Assembly (NCBI GenBank): GCA_012035135.1 | Contig: JAAUPI010000032.1 | Location: 1-34,085 of the forward strand | DNA: 34,085 nucleotides | Reading direction: 5' to 3' | Source of the DNA: Microcoleus sp. CSU_2_2 | GTDB taxonomy: Bacteria > Cyanobacteriota > Cyanobacteriia > Cyanobacteriales > Microcoleaceae | Part shown: piece after piece, positions 8,649 through 16,161 of the stretch | Numbering within the stretch: the first letter of the stretch is position 1 | Layout of the letters: each line of letters begins with the position of its first letter | Translations under genes and position numbers: made by a program | Notes under the pieces: generated by a model | What the model saw: the letters and a program-made list of their open reading frames with translations, nothing else | Database searches by the model: none | Told to the model about the DNA's origin: nothing

Positions 8649-9284
8649 ATGCCTGTTGATGAAATCATGCGCGTTCCTTACAACATTCCTGGCAGCCCCA
8701 ACTGGCAGTGGATCAATATCTACACTCGCTTGAGCCAGGAACGCATCATTTTTGTGAACCAGACGATAACTACAGGTCTGGCAAATACGGTGATTCCAGC
8801 AATGCTCTACCTGGACTCGTTAGAACAGAACAAGCCCATATATCTATACATCAACTCCTACGGCGACCCAATAGCCACAGGCCAAGTAAATCAAATGGCT
8901 GGGATGATGTCGGTCGCAGCAGGTCTGGCGATTTACGATACCATGCAGCATATCAAGTCGGAAATCCACACGATTTGTTTGGGTCAAGCAATTGGTCTGC
9001 CGGCCCTGTTACTGTCATCGGGCAGCAAAGGTAAGCGAGCTAGTCTTCCCCACGCTATGATAGCGATGGAATATCCCCAAGCTGGAATGCAGGGTCAGGC
9101 AACAGATATCACAATCAATGCCACAGAAGTCCTGGCAAAAAAAGATTTAATTCTGGAAATTTTTTCTAAAAATACAGGACAATCTGTTGAGAAACTGGCG
9201 AAAGATATGAATCGCACGTTTTACCTGACTCCGCAGGAAGCTAAAGATTACGGGCTGATCGATCGGGTTTTGGAAAACAGTTGA
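8649..9284 (+). CDS. Second inactive Clp subunit, ClpP3/ClpR chimera-like
   Basis: A 211-residue ClpP-fold protein from the ATG at 8649 (a TTG at 8625 is the alternative). The triad is lost: Gly116 for Ser (CLGQAIGLPAL), Glu141 for His (AMEYP) and Thr190 for Asp. Residues 1-104 resemble the neighbouring ClpP ([25 protein letters not shown]), whereas residues 105 to the end match ClpR better (HTICLGQA, KNTGQSVEK, YGLIDRVLE). About 14 extra residues around QVNQMAGMMSVAAG sit in the handle/substrate-groove segment after INSYGDP. Most likely a structural subunit of a mixed Clp ring. Its stop codon is the TGA in the first unit of an ACAGTTG repeat array. Confidence 0.85.
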   Translation: MPVDEIMRVPYNIPGSPNWQWINIYTRLSQERIIFVNQTITTGLANTVIPAMLYLDSLEQNKPIYLYINSYGDPIATGQVNQMAGMMSVAAGLAIYDTMQHIKSEIHTICLGQAIGLPALLLSSGSKGKRASLPHAMIAMEYPQAGMQGQATDITINATEVLAKKDLILEIFSKNTGQSVEKLAKDMNRTFYLTPQEAKDYGLIDRVLENS

Positions 9285-9412
9285 CAGTTGACAGTTGACA
9301 GTTGACAGTGAAGTTTTTCAGACAGAGATTTAAACCTAGTTCTAAAAAGTTTTAGTTGACAGTTGTCAACTATCAAATATCAACTGTTAACTATCAACTA
9401 TCAACTCAACTC
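9277..9412. repeat. Heptamer arrays ACAGTTG and ATCAACT between clp genes
   Basis: Four ACAGTTG units at 9277-9304 begin inside the last codons of the middle clp gene and provide its stop. About 50 bases later a related set of inverted units (GTTGACAGTTGTCAAC, then ATCAACT-type units to about 9412) follows. The two blocks are complementary and could pair in the transcript between the second and third clp cistrons. Confidence 0.8.
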
Positions 9413-9438
9413 AAATTTATTTTATTAGGAGATGTACG

Positions 9439-10032
9439 ATGCCTATTGGTATTCCCAGCGTTCCGTACCGCCTTCCGGGCAGTGGCTACGAGCAGTGGAT
9501 TGGTATCTACGAACGGCTGTTCCGAGAACGGATTATTTTCTTGTCAGAAGAAGTAGATGACGGCATTGCTAATGCGATCGTTGCTTATCTGCTCTACCTC
9601 GATTCGGAGGACCAGAGCAAACCTATTTACCTGTACATTAATTCTCCCGGCGGATCGATTACGGCTGGCATGGCGATTTACGACACCATGCAGCATATTA
9701 AATCGGAGGTAGTGACGATTTGTGTGGGTTTAGCAGCCTCGATGGGCTCTTTTTTGCTGGCCGCTGGCACGAAAGGAAAACGGGTAGCTTTGCCTCACTC
9801 GCGGATTATGATTCACCAGCCTTCTGGGGGCACGCGGGGACAAGCCACTGATATCGAGATTGAGGCTAGAGAGATTATCCGCACTCGCCATCAGTTGAAT
9901 CAGATTTATGCCGATCGCACTGGTCAAACTTTGGCAAAAATCGAGAAAGACATGGATCGCGACTATTTCATGTCGGCTGATGAAGCTAAGGAATATGGTT
10001 TGATCGATCGGGTGATTGAGGAACGTTTTTAA
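9439..10032 (+). CDS. clpP: ATP-dependent Clp protease proteolytic subunit (ClpP3-like)
   Basis: A 197-residue serine protease subunit of normal ClpP length. The triad is complete: Ser101 in GLAASMGS, His126 in MIHQPSGG and Asp175 in DMDRDYF. The N-terminus [14 protein letters not shown] and the third position behind clpR fit cyanobacterial ClpP3. It degrades unfolded or tagged proteins in a mixed ring with ClpR, fed by a ClpC/ClpX ATPase not in this window. Start ATG is supported by AGGAG at 9427-9431. A strong hairpin terminator lies 75 bases after the stop. The assignment to the ClpP3 paralogue rests on context. Confidence 0.96.
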   Translation: MPIGIPSVPYRLPGSGYEQWIGIYERLFRERIIFLSEEVDDGIANAIVAYLLYLDSEDQSKPIYLYINSPGGSITAGMAIYDTMQHIKSEVVTICVGLAASMGSFLLAAGTKGKRVALPHSRIMIHQPSGGTRGQATDIEIEAREIIRTRHQLNQIYADRTGQTLAKIEKDMDRDYFMSADEAKEYGLIDRVIEERF

Positions 10033-10106
10033 CCCGAAGGGGGCGCAAGAATGCTCTTGTCCCCAATTCTGTTGGCAACTTTGTAACCTTGTAACGAAAC
10101 AAATTT

Positions 10107-10143
10107 TGGCAGAATCTTTACATTTAAAGGTTCTGCCATCTTT
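10107..10143 (+). terminator. Intrinsic terminator after clpP
   Basis: TGGCAGAATCTTT (10107-10119) pairs with AAAGGTTCTGCCA (10126-10138), a 13-bp stem with a single G-T wobble around a 6-base loop, followed by TCTTT. It closes the clpR-clpP cluster. Confidence 0.75.
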
Positions 10144-10177
10144 AATGGTAAGTAAGCCACCTAAAAAACAAATACCC

Positions 10178-10210
10178 AGATTCCTGACTGCTTAAAGAAG
10201 TCGGGAATCT
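10178..10210. repeat. Dispersed palindrome AGATTCCTGACT...AGTCGGGAATCT
   Basis: Arms 10178-10189 and 10199-10210 pair over 12 bp with one G-T wobble. It lies in the leader of the J-domain gene, 16 bases before the ATG, so a folded form could occlude the ribosome site. A related palindrome (AGAAGCCGG...) is at 23383. Confidence 0.65.
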
Positions 10211-10226
10211 CAAAAAAGCATACTAA

Positions 10227-10853
10227 ATGGATATTGCAGATTATTACCGACAGTTAGGACTCAGATCTGGTGCGAGTTTGTCGCAAGTTAAGGCTTCTTA
10301 TCGGCAGTTAGCCAGACAGTATCACCCGGATGTGAATCCGGGAAACGAACAAGCTAAGAATAAGTTTATTGCTATTACTGATGCTTACAAGTTCTTGATG
10401 AATATTGCACCGCCGGATGTTGCGGAGTCGAAAGTTCCCCATGCAACTAAACCGCCTGCTTCGACACCGGCACCGGAGGTGGCGAAAGCTAAACCGCAGG
10501 GAGTTAAAATAACGCCGAAACAGCGGCAAACTCAAAATAGCGAGCAGTCTGTGGCTGCGGAAGAAAAGTTAAAACAAGATGCTTATTTCCAGTTGCAGCA
10601 GTTGCTGAAATATCAGCGGTTTCCGCGGGCGATCGCCCTAGTGGAGGGTTTGGCCCAGCGACTTCCAGAGGATGCCGAGGTGCGTCAATGGCAGGCGATC
10701 GCCTATCAGCGTTGGGGACGGCATTTGATCGGGGAAAAGCAGGTTGATAAGGCGAGAATTTATTTAAAAAAGGCTGTGAAAACTGACCCTCACAATCGAG
10801 CTTTGTGGGCGGAAGTCGAGCGAGATTTTCGTAGGTTAGAACAGATTTATTGA
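10227..10853 (+). CDS. J-domain (DnaJ-like) protein with TPR-like C-terminus
   Basis: A 208-residue protein. Residues 1-60 are a J domain with DYYRQLGL and the invariant HPD at 33-35 (RQYHPDVNPG), the site that stimulates Hsp70/DnaK ATPase. Residues 65-105 are a low-complexity Pro/Ala/Lys linker. Residues 115-208 form helical TPR-like repeats (AIALVEGLAQRLPEDAEVRQ, then ARIYLKKAVKTDPHNRALWA). It lacks the zinc-finger and substrate domains of DnaJ, so it is a dedicated co-chaperone rather than DnaJ itself. The encoded position just after the Clp cluster may be coincidental, because a strong terminator separates them. Confidence 0.92.
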   Translation: MDIADYYRQLGLRSGASLSQVKASYRQLARQYHPDVNPGNEQAKNKFIAITDAYKFLMNIAPPDVAESKVPHATKPPASTPAPEVAKAKPQGVKITPKQRQTQNSEQSVAAEEKLKQDAYFQLQQLLKYQRFPRAIALVEGLAQRLPEDAEVRQWQAIAYQRWGRHLIGEKQVDKARIYLKKAVKTDPHNRALWAEVERDFRRLEQIY

Positions 10854-10855
10854 TC

Positions 10856-10896
10856 GGGGAATTGGGCATGGGGAATTGGACATGGGAATTGGTTCT
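10856..10896. repeat. GGGGAATTGG(A/G)CAT repeat
   Basis: Three imperfect copies of a GGGAATTGGGCAT-type unit follow the stop of the J-domain gene. Intergenic short repeat, nothing else visible. Confidence 0.6.
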
Positions 10897-10909
10897 GCGC
10901 CCGCTAATT

Positions 10910-10992
10910 TGTAGGGTGCGTCGCTATCAGATATTGCAGATTCTAGAAGGCGACGCACCTGACGATCTAGCTTTGTAGGGTGCGTCGCTAGT
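10910..10992. repeat. GTAGGGTGCGTCGCT repeat, forming the kinase 3' end
   Basis: GTAGGGTGCGTCGCT occurs at 10912-10926 and again at 10976-10990, with an inverted partial copy (AGGCGACGCACC) between them at 10948-10959. The last about 20 codons and stop of the minus-strand kinase lie inside it. Related GTGCGTC/GACGCAC pieces recur at 21307-21320 and 17732-17742, so it is a dispersed family. Confidence 0.8.
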
Positions 10993-11988
10993 TTTGAGTT
11001 TTTCTAAAATAACTTGACTATTTTTAGGTCGTTTTTCCGGCAGCGGTTCCATCAATTCGTCTAAAAAATCGGCTAGAAAACTGTCAACTTCTACAGTCTG
11101 ATTCCTCCAATGAATTTTACCAGTTGTCTCATCTATCGGAAAGTCGATCGGCCTGATACCTGTTAGCAAGTGAACGAAGGTACGCCCCATTGCAAAAAAG
11201 TCCGATCGCACTTCAGCTTTCCCTGCAATTTGTTCCGGTGCTGCATATCCGGTGGAACCTATAGGCGTTGTATCTATTCCGGCTTCTCCAACAGCCCCAA
11301 AATCAATTAACGCCAATTTCCCATCCGGTTGAATCATCAGGTTTGACGGCTTAATATCGCGATGCACTAAATGATATTTGTGGATTTTCTGCAAAATATT
11401 TGTCAGTTGTTTCAGCCAATCGATCGCTAAGTTTTGAGATCCGTGCTGTTTTTTATTTATAGGGCTTACGCACGGCTGGTCAGAAACCGGGTTTTTGTTC
11501 GAGAATACTTCGTTACAGCCGCGATCCTCGGCTAAAAACCCGGTTTCTTTGGTTTCGATGCGTAACTCCCGATTTAAAAATTCGGTTAAGTTTTCTCCCT
11601 CTATTTTCTGCATCACCAAACAGGATAATTTCTGGGAGTTATTTTGTAGTTTGATTGCGAAATATCCATCCGGTTCAACTTTGGGAACTCCGGTACTTCC
11701 TGCTAGCCAAATTAAGGTTCGTGCTTGTTGTTTAAATAAGTGAACTAAATGAGGATTGTTGGTATATTTCAAGACTTTTAAAACTTTGACAGTTCCCCAT
11801 TCATTTTCTCCTGTTCCCCAATCTTGCACTTCAAAAATATCGGTAGGGAGTGCGGGATTGGGCGCTCGCACTGGCTTGATAATACGATATCGATCGCAAA
11901 TCAACAAAGCCGTCCCGCAACTCTGACAATTTTGAAATCGATCGGAATTTTCTCGGTTGATACACTTGGGATTAATGCAGTAACTCAT
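10927..11988 (-). CDS. Ser/Thr protein kinase of the cyanobacterial 4-Cys type, carrying a repeat insertion
   Basis: A 353-residue kinase. It starts with a zinc-ribbon-like 4-Cys motif (Cys4, Cys9, Cys21, Cys24), typical of one group of cyanobacterial kinases. The catalytic core has the VKVLK lysine region, HRDIKPSN (catalytic Asp211), DFG (229-231) and the GSTGYAAPEQ activation/P+1 segment, so key residues are present. Residues about 142-182, between the N-lobe and the helix preceding HRD, are encoded by a 100-bp palindromic element that happens to be open in frame. The C-terminal about 20 residues (from TSDAPYKARSSG) come from another repeat. Whether the altered protein is active cannot be told from sequence; the insertion falls at a lobe-connecting position that may tolerate a loop. 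Confidence 0.85.
   Translation of the reverse strand: MSYCINPKCINRENSDRFQNCQSCGTALLICDRYRIIKPVRAPNPALPTDIFEVQDWGTGENEWGTVKVLKVLKYTNNPHLVHLFKQQARTLIWLAGSTGVPKVEPDGYFAIKLQNNSQKLSCLVMQKIEGENLTEFLNRELRIETKETGFLAEDRGCNEVFSNKNPVSDQPCVSPINKKQHGSQNLAIDWLKQLTNILQKIHKYHLVHRDIKPSNLMIQPDGKLALIDFGAVGEAGIDTTPIGSTGYAAPEQIAGKAEVRSDFFAMGRTFVHLLTGIRPIDFPIDETTGKIHWRNQTVEVDSFLADFLDELMEPLPEKRPKNSQVILEKLKTSDAPYKARSSGASPSRICNI
11466..11565. mobile_element. 100-bp palindromic repeat element inserted in the kinase gene
   Basis: The ends are TTACGCA (11466-11472) and TGCGTAA (11559-11565), a 7-bp terminal inverted repeat. Inside, AGAAACCGGGTTTTT (11482-11496) and AAAAACCCGGTTTCT (11534-11548) form a second, 15-bp perfect inverted repeat. 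The same AGAAACCGGGTTTCT core occurs near 19302-19373 and a variant (AGAAACCCTGTTTCT) near 26510. No open frame for a transposase; it behaves as a small non-autonomous or MITE-like element. Confidence 0.75.
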
Positions 11989-12027
11989 ACCATTTTAGAT
12001 TTTAAAGTCGAGCGCATTTTCTTCCAC

Positions 12028-12078
12028 TCCGCAAAGGCGGACTTTATTTGACAAGAAGCGGTTTCAACCGCCGAGTCT
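12028..12078. repeat. Dispersed repeat CCGCAAAGGCGG...GCGGTTTCAACCGC
   Basis: CCGCAAAGGCGG and GCGGTTTCAACCGCC are two short palindromes between the murF stop and the kinase start, both minus-strand genes. This type of paired palindrome recurs in related genomes. It may serve as murF terminator. Confidence 0.6.
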
Positions 12079-12081
12079 AAA

Positions 12082-13482
12082 TCACCGAGTTTCTGTTTTA
12101 TTACTCCCCGTCAAATCCGCCCGAAACTTTTCCACAACTCGATTTAACTCCACCGAATGAGAAGCCTTAAACAAAATCCGATCGCCCGTTTCTACAAACT
12201 CCAACAACCGCTTTGCTAAATCTTCCCGCCCCTGCTGGGCCGCAATATCTCCTACTTCCAAAAAAGGCAAACCCGCAGCACCAGTAGCCATCGCCGCTGC
12301 TTCCTCAAAATCAGCAAAAATAAACAAAGCATCCAGATTTAACTCTCGCGCCGCTCTTCCTACTTGTTGGTGAAATTCAAGAGATCGATCGCCCAATTCT
12401 TTCATCGTTCCCAACACCGCAATCCGACGCTTTCCCGGAGTATCTGCTAACAGCCTCAGCCCTGCTAACATTGACTCCAAACCAGCATTATAAGTCTCAT
12501 CTAGAATCACTATATCGTTTGGTACTTCATAGCGACGTGCCCTGCCATCTGGCAATTGTACGGACAAACCCTGCTTTAAAACTTCCCGATCGATCTCTAA
12601 AACTTTTCCTACGGCCAAAGCCGCCAAATAATTCACAGCATTGTGCCGTCCCGGCAGCGGCAGAGGTAGTTGTATACCATCAACACACATAGTATCATTA
12701 TCGAGCAATTCGCCCTGCAAATCGCCACCTTCCAATCCGTAAGTTAAAGTTTGTCCCGACCAAACTTTCGGCGCAGTTGCGATTAATCTTTGATTATCGT
12801 GATTCAGAATCGCAATGCTATCAGCAGGCATTTCGGCTAACAACTCGCACTTAGCTTGTGCGATCGCCTCTTCCGAACCCAATCGACCAATATGCGCCGT
12901 TCCCACATTAGTAATTACCGCAATACTCGGACGCGCAATTTGCGACAGCACCGCAATTTCACCTAGACCCCGCATCCCCATTTCAATTACAGCATAATTA
13001 TGTTCTGGCGACAGCTCCAACAGAGTTTTCGGCACTCCAATTTCATTGTTGTAGTTGTATTGAGTTTTTAGCACATTTCCCTGAGTTGACAAAACCGCTG
13101 CAATCAACTCTTTAGCAGTAGTTTTACCGACCGAACCAGTAACAGCAACTATCGGTATACTGAATCGATCCCGCCACCAACGGGCGATCGTCTGATAAGC
13201 TTGCAAAGTATTATCAACTCTCAATACAGGGAAATTGGGAACTTCTCGATCCCAAGTGCGATCGACAATTGCTACAATTGCTCCCAAATCCCGTGCTGTT
13301 GCCACAAATTGATGCCCATCAAAATTGTCTCCCCGCAGCGCCAAAAACACTTCGCCGCCCCGAAGAGTACGCGTGTCTGTGGCAATACCAGTGCCTAAAG
13401 TTGTCAACACACCCTCAGGCACTGTCGGTAAAGGTACAGCTAAAATTTCAGCAAGTTGGGAGATACTTACGCGACAAACCAT
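12082..13482 (-). CDS. murF: UDP-N-acetylmuramoyl-tripeptide--D-alanyl-D-alanine ligase
   Basis: About 466 residues, the usual length of MurF, the last cytosolic Mur ligase, which adds D-Ala-D-Ala to the UDP-MurNAc-tripeptide with ATP. The N-terminal UDP-binding domain contains DTRTLRGGEVFLALRGDNFD. The central ATP loop is VAVTGSVGKTTAKE. ETYNAGLESMLAGL and TMKELGDRSLEFH mark the C-terminal domain. The ATG at 13482 is taken as start; a GTG at 13497 gives five extra residues, and neither has a clear Shine-Dalgarno. No other mur genes are near, as is usual in cyanobacteria, where cell-wall genes are dispersed. Confidence 0.96.
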   Translation of the reverse strand: MVCRVSISQLAEILAVPLPTVPEGVLTTLGTGIATDTRTLRGGEVFLALRGDNFDGHQFVATARDLGAIVAIVDRTWDREVPNFPVLRVDNTLQAYQTIARWWRDRFSIPIVAVTGSVGKTTAKELIAAVLSTQGNVLKTQYNYNNEIGVPKTLLELSPEHNYAVIEMGMRGLGEIAVLSQIARPSIAVITNVGTAHIGRLGSEEAIAQAKCELLAEMPADSIAILNHDNQRLIATAPKVWSGQTLTYGLEGGDLQGELLDNDTMCVDGIQLPLPLPGRHNAVNYLAALAVGKVLEIDREVLKQGLSVQLPDGRARRYEVPNDIVILDETYNAGLESMLAGLRLLADTPGKRRIAVLGTMKELGDRSLEFHQQVGRAARELNLDALFIFADFEEAAAMATGAAGLPFLEVGDIAAQQGREDLAKRLLEFVETGDRILFKASHSVELNRVVEKFRADLTGSNKTETR

Positions 13483-13497
13483 ATTACCAGGACTCAC

Positions 13498-13890
13498 ATT
13501 TCAAATAATTATTTTTAGAGCTAACCATACCTCGTCCCAGCTCAAAATTAATTCTGTGTGGGCTGCGAAACAGGATTTGCCTTAACAATCCTAATACTAA
13601 ATTGCCCACGGACTACAACTCCTCTACTCTCCATCCACAATCTTTACCCATTTTTTACAAAAATTATGGTGATTTTAAGTCTTGCTAATTGCAAACAATT
13701 CATGTAATGCTGGTATTAACAAATAGTTTTAGTAGCCAAAAAACATCGATCGGCTTAAGGTGCTGACCGCTTCCACCCCAAAGCCTTGGGAAATCAGAAG
13801 ATAGCTTAACTCAAGTCAGGCAAAGCATCGCCAATTCATCAAGCCAACAGCGCTTAAAGCTCCTGCCCAAGCCTCGGAGGGTTATATCAA
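13498..13890. promoter_or_regulatory. Divergent intergenic region murF / unknown gene
   Basis: 393 bases without a convincing reading frame, AT-rich in the middle (about 13640-13740), between two divergently transcribed genes and therefore holding both promoters. A short inverted repeat CCCCAAAGCCTTGGG lies at 13778-13792. The Shine-Dalgarno GGAGG at 13876-13880 serves the GTG at 13891. I cannot place the promoters with confidence. Confidence 0.4.
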
Positions 13891-15189
13891 GTGAACAACA
13901 CCTGGACAGACAGTTACAATCGACAAACTCATCAAGAGGAACAGTTACTTTACAACCACTGGCTGGAGCTTGTAAAGGTAGAGTCGCCTGCCGAACTGAT
14001 CGATCGCTTTCGCACTTTGTTTATCCACTGTACTGGATATCCCGATCGGTCGATCGTCGAAGCACTCGAAAAAATAGCAGCCTCACCACACGCCGAACAA
14101 GAATTTAAATATATTCTCAACCGCTGCTGTCACATCGCGATCAACCGCTGGCAAACATACCCCAGCAAGCAAGCAGCCATCCCTGAATTGATTGCTCTGT
14201 TTGAAGATGCGCCTAAAATAGTATTTGGATACAGTCGATCGCGGGCGATCGTCGCTTCCATACCCAAATTAGTACATCAGTTTACCGAAAGCGAACAGTA
14301 CCTCACTCTCAAACGCTTGGCCCAAGTCATCACTCACAATTCAGAAGACAGCACCAACAGCAAAACCCCCGCTACCCTAGCCCTCGGAACTTTAATTCCC
14401 CGCTACCCCTACCTCTACAAACACTGCCTCCTCAGCGAAGACAGCACCTACGAACAGCAAAAAATCATCAAAAAAATCCAAGCTCAAAAGCAGCAGCAAT
14501 TTGAAATCGACCTCTCCCAATACGTAGCTCACCAAGTGAGAAAAGCCCAAATAGCCCGCCGAGGAACCTCCATTTCCTTCGGTAGGACTATACAAAATAT
14601 CAAAAATCCCACCCTCTTGAGCGACCCCGAACTATTCTTTGCCCTCAAGCAATTTGTAGGAAAAGTAGAAGGGGCTGATACCTACAGACAGCTAGCGGGT
14701 CGCTTCAGAGCGAACGCCAGCGACACTCAGTCCTACGGCTCCTTTAAAGATGACTTATACGAATACCTGATTCCTTCGGTCACCGACCATCGCTATGGCC
14801 AATGTCAATTCAACGATAAATTGTATAAGCAATTACACAACACCTTTCCCCACTGCGATTCTCAGAAGTTCAACGAATTTTTGATGATGAGAACTTGCAG
14901 CCAGTTATTAAACTTTTTAGTAGTAGAGAGTCCTGTGCGACCCAACCACTTTGTGTTCATTGACCTGATCTCAAACCTCGGCCCCACCCAAACCACAGGT
15001 CTGCTGCTAAAAATTGTGCTAATTTGCCACAAAGTCAAACCCTACCTAGAAAAGCGGTTGGCAATTTTGTTCGGCCACTACGAATTCTCGACCAGAGAAG
15101 GCGTGCTGTGGTTAGTCAAAGCCCTCGAAAACGTGAATCTAGCTTTGAGTACCAACTTTGGTAAGGTTGACGTATCTTTCCTGCGCTAA
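13891..15189 (+). CDS. Unrecognised conserved-looking protein, 432 aa
   Basis: A 432-residue protein I cannot assign. It starts with GTG, supported by GGAGG ten bases upstream. It is soluble and mostly helical, with no signal peptide or membrane segments. The first half is rich in leucine/isoleucine helices (LIDRFRTLFIH, AIPELIALFEDAPK) that resemble an alpha-solenoid; the middle has a charged Gln/Lys helix (QQKIIKKIQAQKQQQ, about residues 189-203). The C-terminal half contains SYGSFKDDLYEYLIPSV and ends as LSTNFGKVDVSFLR. Codon use and HIP1-like CGATCG sites match the neighbours, so it looks native rather than acquired. Stands alone as a transcription unit. Confidence 0.8.
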   Translation: MNNTWTDSYNRQTHQEEQLLYNHWLELVKVESPAELIDRFRTLFIHCTGYPDRSIVEALEKIAASPHAEQEFKYILNRCCHIAINRWQTYPSKQAAIPELIALFEDAPKIVFGYSRSRAIVASIPKLVHQFTESEQYLTLKRLAQVITHNSEDSTNSKTPATLALGTLIPRYPYLYKHCLLSEDSTYEQQKIIKKIQAQKQQQFEIDLSQYVAHQVRKAQIARRGTSISFGRTIQNIKNPTLLSDPELFFALKQFVGKVEGADTYRQLAGRFRANASDTQSYGSFKDDLYEYLIPSVTDHRYGQCQFNDKLYKQLHNTFPHCDSQKFNEFLMMRTCSQLLNFLVVESPVRPNHFVFIDLISNLGPTQTTGLLLKIVLICHKVKPYLEKRLAILFGHYEFSTREGVLWLVKALENVNLALSTNFGKVDVSFLR

Positions 15190-15242
15190 ATAGCATTAGT
15201 ACCAGCGACTGTTGACATCCATTCAGAAGATACTACTATCAA

Positions 15243-15415
15243 AAAATTGGGTTGAAAACCGCATCCTTTTAGGACGGCTTTGTGTTAGAATGTCATCAAG
15301 TCGGGATAGGGAACTGCCACGACTCTAAATGGACATGGAGAAAACGTCAGACTATTTCGGTAGCGGATTTCGATGAAGTGTCAAGAATCACCGAACTTTT
15401 AGGGCGGTGAGTGTC
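15243..15415 (+). mobile_element. IS200/IS605-type non-autonomous element (tnpB-less, end hairpins and omega-RNA-like region)
   Basis: The left part, GAAAACCGCATCCTTTTAGG then ACGGCTTTGTGTTAGAATG, forms a bulged hairpin (15255-15281) like the left end of cyanobacterial IS200/IS605/IS1341 elements. The right part contains GGGATAGGGAACTGCC (15303-15318), characteristic of the 3' end of tnpB/omega-RNA regions. It ends in a bulged hairpin, TCACCG...CGGTGA with an inner CTTTTAG (15388-15410), followed by GTGTC. No tnpA or tnpB frame lies between. It sits in the long leader of the RNA-binding protein gene. Recognition is by motif recall, not alignment. Confidence 0.6.
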
Positions 15416-15563
15416 TCAAGTGTTAAAGTACCAAGTGTAAATCAGATTCGGTTGCAGGCTTTGTTCATTGCTACAGAATTGTCTAAAAACTTGCCCTTCT
15501 GTATCGGCAGGGAACTCTCCGAAACTGAAATCTTCACCTATCTAAATTTTGGAGTTATTCCCC

Positions 15564-15899
15564 ATGTCGATATACGTTGGTAACTTATCCTACAAAGTTA
15601 CCCAAGAAGACATCACCACCGTCTTCGCCGAATACGGAACCGTTAAGCGAGTACATCTACCTACTGACCGCGAAACGGGTCGCCCCCGTGGCTTCGGTTT
15701 TGTAGAAATGTCAACCGATGCCGAAGAAGATGCAGCCATCACTGCTCTCGACGGAGCAGAATGGATGGGTCGAGATCTCAAGGTTAACAAAGCCAAGCCT
15801 CGCGAAGATGAAGGCGGTCGCGGTGGCAATCGGGGCGGCGGCGGCCCAGGAAAATTTGCTCGCGGAGGAGGAGGAGGAGGAGGAGGAGGACGTTATTAA
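15564..15899 (+). CDS. RRM RNA-binding protein with glycine-rich tail
   Basis: A 111-residue protein of the cyanobacterial Rbp group. A single RNA-recognition motif occupies residues 1-80, with RNP2 IYVGNL (residues 3-8) and RNP1 RGFGFVEM near residue 45, both with the aromatic residues that stack on RNA. The tail is glycine-rich (RGGNRGGGGPG, then a run of nine or more Gly). Members are often cold-induced and bind single-stranded RNA. ATG at 15564 is chosen over a TTG at 15549 because RNP2 follows it directly and GGAG (15551-15554) is at good distance. The 374-base gap upstream is unusually long and holds an IS200/IS605-type mini-element; a perfect 11-bp terminator hairpin is 102 bases downstream. 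Confidence 0.93.
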   Translation: MSIYVGNLSYKVTQEDITTVFAEYGTVKRVHLPTDRETGRPRGFGFVEMSTDAEEDAAITALDGAEWMGRDLKVNKAKPREDEGGRGGNRGGGGPGKFARGGGGGGGGGRY

Positions 15900-16000
15900 T
15901 TTGCTCGGATGCAGATTTGAGATTTGAGATTTTCGATGAAGGGCACCTAGCTCCTAACCGCCTTCTCTTCCAGTTTCCTGCTTGATTGTAAATAAACTTA

Positions 16001-16027
16001 AAAGCCAAGGGTCAATCCCTTGGCTTT
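16001..16027. terminator. Rho-independent-type terminator
   Basis: AAAGCCAAGGG (16001-16011) and CCCTTGGCTTT (16017-16027) form a perfect 11-bp stem with a TCAAT loop and T-rich flank. It lies between the RRM gene (+) and clpS (-), which converge, so it may serve both. Confidence 0.8.
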
Positions 16028-16161
16028 TAGCTATGAGTCAAAAGCACAATTAGCAAATTTAGTTGTGGCCGATCGAATTTTTGTTGAGACGGAAGCTTCT
16101 TGAGCGAAAGCCATGAGGTCCGAGGCCCCCGGATTCATCCGTGGGGTCAATTCTTCAATTC

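Noticed and set aside
13325-13585. Plus-strand frames over the murF 5' end
   Set aside because: Antisense shadows of murF codons, no start signals or family motifs.
14690-14730. AGCGGGTCGCTTCAGAGCGA-like stretch in the 432-aa gene as a possible inserted repeat
   Set aside because: Frame and protein length are unaffected and I find no second copy in the window, so there is no support for an insertion.
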